Source: Firmicutes bacterium UBA3932 (GTDB lineage Bacteria; Bacillota; Clostridia; Peptostreptococcales; Anaerovoracaceae). From it: a DNA stretch of 14,010 nucleotides. The stretch covers positions 1-14,010 of the forward strand of contig DGEG01000171.1 of NCBI GenBank assembly GCA_002385825.1, written 5' to 3'. The notes beneath the pieces are model-generated. The model saw nothing but the letters and a program-made list of their open reading frames with translations. It was not told the DNA's origin and did no database searches. Within the stretch, counting starts at the first letter, position 1, and every line of letters starts with the position of its first letter. This document shows, one piece after another, positions 5,015 through 11,106 of the stretch. The position numbers and the translations under genes are program-made.

Positions 5015-6214
5015 TTACCTGTTTACAAGCAATTTTTTGATACCCTTCTCCAGACCATCCAGGCTCAGTTCAAACATGGGAAACATTTCGCGAATGGCAT
5101 TGATTGTAACATGTCCATATGCATGGTCCCAAGCCGACTCTTCAATCGGATTGAGCCAGATATGGTGTGGGTACTTATCTCTTATCCTCTGAAGCCAATA
5201 TATTCCGGGCAATTCATTATAGAGCCCGATTCTGCAATTCCCTCCGGGCCTGAAAAGCTCCGTAGGAGCCATGGCTCCATCTCCTATGAAAATAACCCTA
5301 TATTCGCTTCCCAGTGTATTCAATGCCTTTTCAGTATTCTCCCACTCGCCTCTAATGCAATGGAGCGAAGTATAGAGGTGTTCGTATATACAATTGTGGA
5401 AATAGTAAACCTTCAAGTCGCTGAAATGATTAGCCTTGTGAACTGCTTGAAACAGCGCGCTACAGAGCTTGCTATATTTGAGCATTGACCCGTCGGAATC
5501 AAAGAGAAGCAGCAATTTGACCGTATTCTTTCTCGGCTTTTCAAAAACCAGCTTCAAAAATCCGCCGTTTTCTGTTGTTTCTTTAATGGTACCGTCTATA
5601 TCCAATTCTGTCTTTGGAGCATCCACCGTAGTAGAATACTGCCTCAGCTTGCGCAGGGCCACCTGAAACTGCCGGGTATCGATGATATTATCCTGGCGAA
5701 AGTCGCGAAACGCTCGCTCGTTGGCAATCTGCAGCGCGGAACGATACCTGCTTTCCCCTCCTATGCGTATGCCCTGCTCCGCAAAACCGCCGTGCCCCAA
5801 GACCGAAGTGCCCTCGGTTCCGATCCAGTAGTTGCCACCCCTGTGACAGGATCGCTGTTCTTTAAGCCTCTGCTCCAGCATCTGTTTCAGCTCTTCCAAC
5901 TGATACTTCGGAGCATTGGGATCGATTTTATCATACAGCTCTTCTTTGATCTTCGTGCCGCCGTTCAACCACTTCCATACTTCCTCCGGAATTTCGAAAG
6001 GAGAACTGAAGTCTTTGAAATACTCGGAAAAGGCCAAATCGAATTTATCGTAATCCGTCTCGCTCTTCACCAAAACGCTGCGGCATAAATGATAAAAATC
6101 AAGTAGACTGGGTCCTGCCAGGCCTTTATCAAGAGCCTCCATAAGATCCAGCCACTCTTTTATGGACACGTTTAACTTATATTCTCTTAACAGAAAGAAA
6201 AACTCTATGAACAA
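5015..6214 (-). CDS. CoxE-like VWA domain protein, partner of the MoxR ATPase
   Basis: The 399-residue protein has no signal peptide or clear membrane segment. The C-terminal half is a von Willebrand factor A domain of the CoxE type. LLLLFDSDGSM (about 234-244) is the metal-site loop, reading D239-S-D-G-S where DxSxS is usual, so the middle serine is an aspartate. IGDGAM (310-315) lies in the later metal-site strand. The N-terminal half (about 1-200) is helical and charged. Proteins of this type act with MoxR ATPases as chaperones that mature or insert metal cofactors into client complexes; the client here is unknown. The start is TTG at 6214, preceded by GGGAG 7 bases upstream; a nearby ATG (6228) runs out of frame to a stop. 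It follows moxR by 33 bases, and the two are probably co-transcribed. Confidence 0.85.
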   Translation of the reverse strand: MFIEFFFLLREYKLNVSIKEWLDLMEALDKGLAGPSLLDFYHLCRSVLVKSETDYDKFDLAFSEYFKDFSSPFEIPEEVWKWLNGGTKIKEELYDKIDPNAPKYQLEELKQMLEQRLKEQRSCHRGGNYWIGTEGTSVLGHGGFAEQGIRIGGESRYRSALQIANERAFRDFRQDNIIDTRQFQVALRKLRQYSTTVDAPKTELDIDGTIKETTENGGFLKLVFEKPRKNTVKLLLLFDSDGSMLKYSKLCSALFQAVHKANHFSDLKVYYFHNCIYEHLYTSLHCIRGEWENTEKALNTLGSEYRVIFIGDGAMAPTELFRPGGNCRIGLYNELPGIYWLQRIRDKYPHHIWLNPIEESAWDHAYGHVTINAIREMFPMFELSLDGLEKGIKKLLVNR

Positions 6215-6221
6215 CTGCTCA

Positions 6222-6226
6222 CTCCC
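6222..6226 (-). promoter_or_regulatory. Ribosome binding site supporting a TTG start for the VWA gene
   Basis: On the minus strand GGGAG ends 7 bases before the TTG at 6214. No in-frame ATG or GTG lies between it and the upstream gene's stop. Confidence 0.65.
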
Positions 6227-6247
6227 ATGCTGATATCGGCCCGGGGG

Positions 6248-7099
6248 TTAAACGCCCCAGCCTTTTCTCGTATAACCCTTTTCTCTGATTTCCCAAACCA
6301 CATCGATATCCTGGTTCTTTTTCAACAATACGCCCAGGAAGGGGAGATCATCATGGATTTTCTCCACTTTAACTCCGCCCATTTGAAGAGCTTTGACCCA
6401 ATCCAACAATTCGGAAGTACTTGGTTTCTTCTGAAGCTCATTAATGTCTCTAAGCCAATAAAATGTCTCGATCACCTGGTTCAACAGCTTTTCTTCTACG
6501 TCCTTATAATGAACCTTAATGATCTTCCGCATGGTTGCCTTATCAGGAAAAGCGATGTAATGGAAAATGCACCGGCGAAGAAATGCGTCTGGAAGCTCCT
6601 TTTCCGCGTTGGAGGTTATGATGACAATAGGCCGGTGTCTGGTCCTAATCGTCTCTTTTGTCTCGTGAATGTAAAACTCCATCCGATCCAGTTCCCAGAG
6701 CAAATCGTTGGGAAACTCCAAGTCTGCCTTATCTATCTCATCTATAAGCAGAACGGGCTGCTCTTCTGCTGTAAATGCCTCCCCCAGTTTTCCCAAATGG
6801 ATGTATTTCTTGATGTCGGACACATCTCCCTCATGGAACTGGCTGTCGTACAGTCGTTGAACCGTGTCGTAAACGTAGAGACCGTCCTTTGCCTTCGTAG
6901 TGGATTTTATGCTCCAGGTGATCAACTCTTTTCCCAGGGAATCTGCAATCGCCTCTGCAAGCATGGTCTTTCCTGTCCCCGGTTCTCCTTTTATCAGCAA
7001 CGGTTTTTCCAATGCGATAGATACATTCACCGCATACATCAGCTCCGGCGCGGCAACGTATTCATCGCTTCCCGTAAAACAATTAAACTTTTGATCCAT
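6248..7099 (-). CDS. MoxR-family AAA+ ATPase
   Basis: The 283-residue cytoplasmic ATPase has Walker A GEPGTGKT (38-45), Walker B with VLLIDEIDK (116-124), a sensor-1 stretch IITSN (160-164) and the LPDAFLRRC arginine-finger region (169-177), which together place it in the MoxR branch of AAA+ proteins. MoxR proteins work with VWA-domain partners to remodel or assemble protein complexes, and the next gene encodes a CoxE-like VWA protein. The ATG at 7099 is chosen because AAGGAGA precedes it by about 10 bases; an upstream TTG at 7123 would add eight basic residues but has no ribosome site. Only 27 bases separate it from the amidase gene upstream, so the three genes probably form one operon. Confidence 0.92.
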   Translation of the reverse strand: MDQKFNCFTGSDEYVAAPELMYAVNVSIALEKPLLIKGEPGTGKTMLAEAIADSLGKELITWSIKSTTKAKDGLYVYDTVQRLYDSQFHEGDVSDIKKYIHLGKLGEAFTAEEQPVLLIDEIDKADLEFPNDLLWELDRMEFYIHETKETIRTRHRPIVIITSNAEKELPDAFLRRCIFHYIAFPDKATMRKIIKVHYKDVEEKLLNQVIETFYWLRDINELQKKPSTSELLDWVKALQMGGVKVEKIHDDLPFLGVLLKKNQDIDVVWEIREKGYTRKGWGV

Positions 7100-7108
7100 G
7101 TATTTGAT

Positions 7109-7115
7109 TCTCCTT
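7109..7115 (-). promoter_or_regulatory. Ribosome binding site fixing the MoxR start
   Basis: AAGGAGA on the minus strand lies in the short gap after the amidase stop codon and positions the ATG at 7099. Confidence 0.7.
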
Positions 7116-7126
7116 CTCCGCAAATG

Positions 7127-8578
7127 TTACCGATCTGCCCAAGCATTCAGCGCATGGATGATTCCTCTGGCTGCAGCCACTGCATAAGCTTCTCTGTATT
7201 CCTCAGTTAGCATGACCTGAAGATCATTGGAGTTGGAAAGGAAACCACCTTCGATAATGACTGCAGGCATCAGACTCTTGTTCAGTACAGCTAAATGAGG
7301 AGCGCTGATAATCCCCCTGTCTCGCAATCCGGTTTCCCGCACCAGTTCCTTTTGAATGAAAGCAGCCACTTCTCCGCTGGTGATGCCGTAGGCTTCAATC
7401 CCTACCTTGTCATAGTATAGCACTTCTACGCCATTAGGGGCGGATGTTTCTGCGGAATTATTATGTATGCTGACCAATAAATCGGCATTCATTGCATTTG
7501 CCGCTTCCGGCCTGGAATAAAGATTCATGGTAATATCTCTGTCCCGAAGCAGGACTACGTTGGCGCCGGCTTCTTCAAGCATTTTATACACCCGCAAAGC
7601 GATATCCAGATTTAAATCCTTTTCCATGATCACTACCTTGCCGTTTATCTTGCCTGTAGCGCCTGAATCACTTCCTCCATGTCCCGCATCGATGGCTACC
7701 AGCTTTCCACTTGCTCTCCAGTCCAGCTCAGGGAGGATGCCTGAAATATCTTCGTCTTCATCCTCTGATACATCCTGCCCACGGCCGTCCTGTCCTCCCC
7801 GGCTTACATCACCGCCTGCAAAGATAGATTTATCAAAATCTATGAAAACTGTGCTTCTGTCATCTGACAAACTCACCTTGCCTGCCACTTTTTCGTTGAG
7901 ATCGGCAACGATCCTAACCGTATCCGAATCAAATTGTGAAAAGCGGACAGACTTAAATATCTCATTATCTGCCTCTATGGATCCCACTCCTTCAGGGAAC
8001 GCAGCATTGAGAATGTCAATTCCGTACCTTTCAGGATCTTCATAGGCAAAGGTTCGTATGTTCTTAACCACATCGTTTCCCCGGGCGACAATTCTATAGC
8101 TGCTGTCGGTTTCTTCATATGAAATCGACTGGATCACCGTAGGTCCTTCCTTTTCCGGAGAGGTTATGATCACAGTTCGCGTGTCGGGATCCCAGTCCAC
8201 GGCGCAGTTCAGGTTTTCAAGCACAAACCGCACGGGTATCAGTGTTCTGCCGTCAATGATCCTGGGAGGTACATCCAAGGGCTTAGTAATTCCGTTCACA
8301 AAGGCCGTATTATTGTCAATGGTCACCTGAACACGGTGACTGCCCAGGATAGCTGTTGCCATCTTGGCATCCTGTTCCCAGAAAACCTCAGCCCCCATAG
8401 ACTCAAGAAGGGCACGGTAAGGCACCAGGGTCCTTCCGTTTTCTATGATGGGCGGCACATCCGTCTCGACAATCCTGCCATCCAACTGCAGTTTAATAGG
8501 TTCACCGGCGAAGACCATGACGCTTCCGAGAATAACAATGATAATAGTTATTAGAGCTATTCTGATACTTGTTTTCAT
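7127..8578 (-). CDS. Secreted N-acetylmuramoyl-L-alanine amidase (Amidase_3) with stalk and AMIN domains
   Basis: The 483-residue enzyme is predicted to cleave the bond between N-acetylmuramic acid and L-alanine in peptidoglycan. A signal peptide (1-24) is followed by a copper-amine-oxidase-N-like stalk domain (about 28-140, with NGRTLVPYRALLESMGAEV and DGRTLIPVRFVLENL), an AMIN domain (about 145-250) that usually targets such enzymes to the wall, an acidic Gly/Asp-rich linker (about 255-280) and the catalytic Amidase_3 domain (291-480). The zinc ligands and catalytic glutamate are visible: H300 (DAGHGG), E319, H372 (SIHNN) and E443 (IIEGGF). The ATG at 8578 has an AAGGG ribosome site, and the gene has its own promoter. 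It heads a likely operon with moxR and the VWA gene, which hints that those two assist an envelope process; that link is inferred. Confidence 0.95.
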   Translation of the reverse strand: MKTSIRIALITIIIVILGSVMVFAGEPIKLQLDGRIVETDVPPIIENGRTLVPYRALLESMGAEVFWEQDAKMATAILGSHRVQVTIDNNTAFVNGITKPLDVPPRIIDGRTLIPVRFVLENLNCAVDWDPDTRTVIITSPEKEGPTVIQSISYEETDSSYRIVARGNDVVKNIRTFAYEDPERYGIDILNAAFPEGVGSIEADNEIFKSVRFSQFDSDTVRIVADLNEKVAGKVSLSDDRSTVFIDFDKSIFAGGDVSRGGQDGRGQDVSEDEDEDISGILPELDWRASGKLVAIDAGHGGSDSGATGKINGKVVIMEKDLNLDIALRVYKMLEEAGANVVLLRDRDITMNLYSRPEAANAMNADLLVSIHNNSAETSAPNGVEVLYYDKVGIEAYGITSGEVAAFIQKELVRETGLRDRGIISAPHLAVLNKSLMPAVIIEGGFLSNSNDLQVMLTEEYREAYAVAAARGIIHALNAWADR

Positions 8579-8640
8579 TTTGATATCCCTTCTTTAACTC
8601 GCATGTCAAAAAATCATTGAAGTCGATTTTTGTCGAATCT

Positions 8641-8670
8641 ATTATAATACATAAATTCGTTGAAAAGTAA
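8641..8670 (-). promoter_or_regulatory. Promoter of the amidase-moxR-VWA operon
   Basis: On the minus strand TTACTT (8665-8670), an 18-base spacer and a perfect TATAAT (8641-8646) lie about 60 bases before the amidase start. The -35 box is the same as in the tRNA-Arg(ACG) promoter. Confidence 0.5.
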
Positions 8671-8784
8671 GGATCCTGAACAATGTAACAGAAATTTAAA
8701 TTATGAGGCAGAAACCCTTTTCATAACAGCATCTGAATAATTCCATGCAAAGAAATTAAACTTACTTTTGAAAGGAATATACAG

Positions 8785-8813
8785 TTGATTTTTTTCTCGT
8801 CTTCGTTTATTAT
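8785..8813 (+). promoter_or_regulatory. Promoter of tRNA-Val(GAC)
   Basis: TTGATT (8785-8790), a 17-base spacer and TATTAT (8808-8813) lie just upstream of the tRNA. Confidence 0.6.
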
Positions 8814-8831
8814 AAAAAGGCACGAGCATTT

Positions 8832-8908
8832 GGGCGGTTAGCTCAGTTGGCTAGAGCACCTGCTCGACAAGCAGGGGGCCGGTGGTTCGAGTCCACTACT
8901 GCCCACCA
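8832..8908 (+). tRNA. tRNA-Val(GAC)
   Basis: A 77-nt cloverleaf with acceptor stem GGGCGGT/ACTGCCC, anticodon stem CCTGC/GCAGG, loop TCGACAA with anticodon GAC at 8866-8868 (reads GUC/GUU), T-loop TTCGAGT, discriminator A and an encoded CCA. It stands alone between its own promoter and terminator. Confidence 0.97.
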
Positions 8909-8914
8909 TACCAG

Positions 8915-8943
8915 GTCGGAGTAAACTTTACTCCGACTTTTTT
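8915..8943 (+). terminator. Rho-independent terminator of tRNA-Val(GAC)
   Basis: An 11-bp self-complementary stem (GTCGGAGTAAA at 8915-8925 and its complement at 8927-8937) has a very short loop and is followed by six T (8938-8943), beginning 7 bases after the CCA. Confidence 0.9.
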
Positions 8944-9111
8944 ATTGCAGATATAATAAATCCTTTCATTGGCTTCCTTGCATCGTATCGCTGCCTGACT
9001 AAACAAAAGAAGATAGCTTTAAGAAAAAATTTTCCTATAAAATTTCCCATAAAGCGAGTGAAAAACCGTGGTTTCGATGAATAAATCGTAAATCATTCTT
9101 AATTTCCGCGC

Positions 9112-9156
9112 AAATTAAAAACCCTCAAGGCATGTGATTTCAACGCTTTGAGGGTT
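9112..9156 (-). terminator. Rho-independent terminator of tRNA-Arg(CCG)
   Basis: On the minus strand AACCCTCAA (9148-9156) pairs with TTGAGGGTT (9120-9128) over a 19-nt loop, followed by TTTTTAATT. It lies directly downstream of the tRNA. It may also serve the htpX operon, for which no nearer terminator is visible. Confidence 0.85.
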
Positions 9157-9164
9157 CATTTTTA

Positions 9165-9241
9165 TGGTATACCCGACAGGAGTCGAACCTGCGACCTTCA
9201 GAGTCGGAGTCTGACGCTCTATCCAACTGAGCTACGGGTAC
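9165..9241 (-). tRNA. tRNA-Arg(CCG)
   Basis: A 77-nt minus-strand cloverleaf with acceptor stem GTACCCG/CGGGTAT, anticodon stem TCAGA/TCTGA, anticodon CCG (plus-strand CGG at 9205-9207; reads codon CGG), T-loop TTCGACT, discriminator A and an encoded CCA. It has its own promoter and terminator. Confidence 0.96.
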
Positions 9242-9246
9242 ACATC

Positions 9247-9266
9247 CTGGGTTTCGTGGAACCCAG
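9247..9266 (-). other. Hairpin in the 5' leader of tRNA-Arg(CCG)
   Basis: A 7-bp stem (9247-9253 with 9260-9266, arms CTGGGTT/AACCCAG) and 6-nt loop fall between the predicted start of transcription (about 9268) and the tRNA 5' end at 9241. It may affect 5' processing; no known leader motif is recognised. Confidence 0.4.
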
Positions 9267-9274
9267 CGAAGTAA

Positions 9275-9303
9275 ATAATACAGGAACCGGCGGGATTTGT
9301 CAA
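9275..9303 (-). promoter_or_regulatory. Promoter of tRNA-Arg(CCG)
   Basis: On the minus strand a perfect TTGACA (9298-9303), a 17-base spacer and TATTAT (9275-9280). Confidence 0.8.
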
Positions 9304-9368
9304 TGTAATTCACGGAGTGCCAGATTAAGTGATCGCCTATGAAACAACCCACCGGAACAATTACTTCG

Positions 9369-10349
9369 TCACATGCTCCGCAGCCTCTCGATCCGCTCCT
9401 CAACGGGCGGATGTGTGGAAAAGAGCCTGGACACCTTCTTTGTAAAAGGCCTGCTGATACACAAGGCGTGAACGGACTGATTACTAAAAGCTGTGGCATG
9501 TTGGGACAAGTAACGCCGGTTATGCTTATCGATCTTTTCCAAAGCAGAAGCAAGCCCTAAAGGATAGCCGATAATAGCGGCTCCCGAAGCATCGGCGAGA
9601 AATTCTCTTTGCTTTGAAACGGCGCTCTGCATGGCTCTCACGATGAGCGGTCCAAGCACTATGGCAATGATGGATGCTACCATAACCACAAGTGCTATGA
9701 CGGCATTTCCCCCGCCGCCCCGGGATCTGTTCGAGTTCGATCTTCTCCCTCTCCCTGAGAAGTACATGCCCCTGCCAAAAAAATGTAAAATCATCAGCAG
9801 AGTTGCGGCCAGCGCCGCTGCCAGCGAAACGAATTTAATATCCTCATTCTTTAAATGGGCCACTTCATGAGCTATGACTCCTTCGAGCTCCTCACGGTTC
9901 AGACCGTTTAACAGCCCTCTCGTTACTGCCACCATGGAGTTGCTCCCGCCGGACCCCGAGGCAAAGGCGTTCATCTCGCCGGTTTCGATGATGTATACTT
10001 TAGGCGGCTTTATTTGTGCTCCTGCTGCAATGGCATCCACCAATTCGTAGAGGTACGGGTTATCCTCCCTTTTCACTTCCACTGCGTTGGCGGCTTTGGC
10101 CAGGATCTTCCCGCTTCTCCTGTAAGAAACGATAGATATAATCAGAGAAATAGATATTCCGAGACCTGCTCCAATGAGAACCGTGGAAATCAAGTCATAG
10201 TAGTCCCCGTAATAGACCGATTGCCCATAAAACAATCCAATCAATGAAAATATTGCAGCGAAGAACAGGATAAATCCAATCACGACTATGATGGAATTTC
10301 GTTTGCTATGATTGACTCGTTCATAAACGCTGACATACTTTTGGGCCAT
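9369..10349 (-). CDS. htpX: HtpX-like M48-family membrane zinc metalloprotease
   Basis: The 326-residue integral membrane protease belongs to the family that degrades damaged or misfolded membrane proteins. The zinc site is HEVAH (H161, E162, H165) with a third ligand at E249 in REFLADA. Two N-terminal membrane segments (about 19-44 and 53-76) and two after the HEVAH motif (about 172-191 and 216-239) match HtpX topology. Between the last two is an unusual loop rich in Gly, Arg, Ser and Asn (about 192-214). The ATG at 10349 is used because GGAGG sits 7 bases upstream; an in-frame TTG at 10367 would overlap lemA. It begins 14 bases after the lemA stop, and lemA-htpX pairing is common in bacteria. 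No terminator is visible between its stop and the promoter of tRNA-Arg(CCG). Confidence 0.93.
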   Translation of the reverse strand: MAQKYVSVYERVNHSKRNSIIVVIGFILFFAAIFSLIGLFYGQSVYYGDYYDLISTVLIGAGLGISISLIISIVSYRRSGKILAKAANAVEVKREDNPYLYELVDAIAAGAQIKPPKVYIIETGEMNAFASGSGGSNSMVAVTRGLLNGLNREELEGVIAHEVAHLKNEDIKFVSLAAALAATLLMILHFFGRGMYFSGRGRRSNSNRSRGGGGNAVIALVVMVASIIAIVLGPLIVRAMQSAVSKQREFLADASGAAIIGYPLGLASALEKIDKHNRRYLSQHATAFSNQSVHALCISRPFTKKVSRLFSTHPPVEERIERLRSM

Positions 10350-10356
10350 GATATTT

Positions 10357-10361
10357 CCTCC
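10357..10361 (-). promoter_or_regulatory. Ribosome binding site fixing the htpX start
   Basis: GGAGG on the minus strand, 7 bases before the ATG at 10349, lies just past the lemA stop codon and rules out the in-frame TTG at 10367. Confidence 0.8.
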
Positions 10362-10363
10362 GA

Positions 10364-10924
10364 TCAATCAAACTTAACTTGCACCGCATCTCGCATCTCG
10401 CTATCCTCAACTTCGAAGAATTCTTTTGCAACAAAGCCGAAGGGCTTCACAATCAATATGCCCGGAAATGTCTGTATTGCCGTATTATAGCTCATCACCG
10501 CATGATTGTAGTTGTTCCTGCTGTATGCGATCCGGTTCTCTGTACCCGCCAAGGATTCCTGAAGCATCAGGAAATTTTGGCTGGCCTTAAGGTCCGGATA
10601 GTTTTCTGCAATGGCGAACAAGCGCTTAACCGCCACGTTCATCTCCTGATCGATGGTCTCGATTTCTTTCGGAGAGGTGGCGTTTTGGAAAGAAGTTCTA
10701 AGAGCGGCAATCCTTTCAAAGATATCTTTTTCATGCTTCGCATAGGCTTTGACACTCTCAACCAAATTGGGTATCAGGTCATATCGCCTCTGGAGCTGTA
10801 CGTCAATGTTTGACCAGGCCGATTCTACAGTATTACGTTTTCGCACGAGACTGTTATAGACCAAAATCACGCAAACAATCAGTAATACAATGACAGCAAT
10901 AAGAGCAACGTGCCAGTTTTCCAC
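10364..10924 (-). CDS. lemA: LemA family membrane-anchored protein
   Basis: The 186-residue protein has one N-terminal membrane helix (about 5-24) followed by a soluble helical domain. Family marks are YNSLVRKRNTVESAWSNIDV (23-42), QRRYDLIPNLV (45-55), LMLQESLAGTENRIAYSR (118-135) and YNTAIQTFPG (146-155). The molecular role of LemA is not settled; it often sits beside htpX, which suggests shared work at the membrane. The start is GTG at 10924, preceded by an AAGGGGG ribosome site. It is the first gene of the lemA-htpX operon. Confidence 0.93.
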   Translation of the reverse strand: MENWHVALIAVIVLLIVCVILVYNSLVRKRNTVESAWSNIDVQLQRRYDLIPNLVESVKAYAKHEKDIFERIAALRTSFQNATSPKEIETIDQEMNVAVKRLFAIAENYPDLKASQNFLMLQESLAGTENRIAYSRNNYNHAVMSYNTAIQTFPGILIVKPFGFVAKEFFEVEDSEMRDAVQVKFD

Positions 10925-10985
10925 TTTATAATCCCCCTTAAAATCTTATAAACTCGGTCTGTCGCCCTAAGGCGAAGTCTCTTAT

Positions 10986-11016
10986 TTTATATGATATCAC
11001 ATTTGAACTGATTCAA
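10986..11016 (-). promoter_or_regulatory. Possible promoter of lemA-htpX
   Basis: On the minus strand TTGAAT (11011-11016) and TATAAA (10986-10991) are 19 bases apart, longer than ideal; CATATA at 17 is the alternative. A small TCGCC/GGCGA hairpin follows in the leader at 10962-10975. Confidence 0.35.
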
Positions 11017-11035
11017 TCACTTTTTCCGAAGACGC

Positions 11036-11078
11036 AACGGACTTGTAAAAAGTGACTGGCGCTTTTTACAAGTCCGTT
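11036..11078 (-). terminator. Long perfect hairpin after the beta-propeller gene, possible terminator
   Basis: A perfect 17-bp inverted repeat (11036-11052 with 11062-11078) encloses a 9-nt loop and can extend by two more pairs. It lies 28 bases past the stop of the 822-residue gene, where its terminator is expected, but no clear T-run follows on the minus strand. It may instead be an RNA-stabilising or repeat-type hairpin. Confidence 0.5.
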
Positions 11079-11106
11079 ATTGCAAAATACCCTTTTGTAA
11101 ATAAAT

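Noticed and set aside
6227..7210. A 327-codon plus-strand open frame opposite moxR
   Set aside because: Antisense shadow of a gene with intact Walker motifs; composition is Cys/His/Leu/Phe-rich, has no domain motif and no ribosome site.
7527..8045. A 172-codon plus-strand open frame opposite the amidase
   Set aside because: Ser/Pro-rich antisense translation of the AMIN and amidase domains; no start signals.
8945..9111. A small gene or RNA between tRNA-Val and tRNA-Arg(CCG)
   Set aside because: A/T-rich with no open frame having a ribosome site and no stable structure beyond the two flanking terminators.
9140..9553. A 137-codon minus-strand open frame across tRNA-Arg(CCG) and the 3' end of htpX
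   Set aside because: It covers a clear tRNA gene and promoter and overlaps the conserved htpX frame; no homology-like features.
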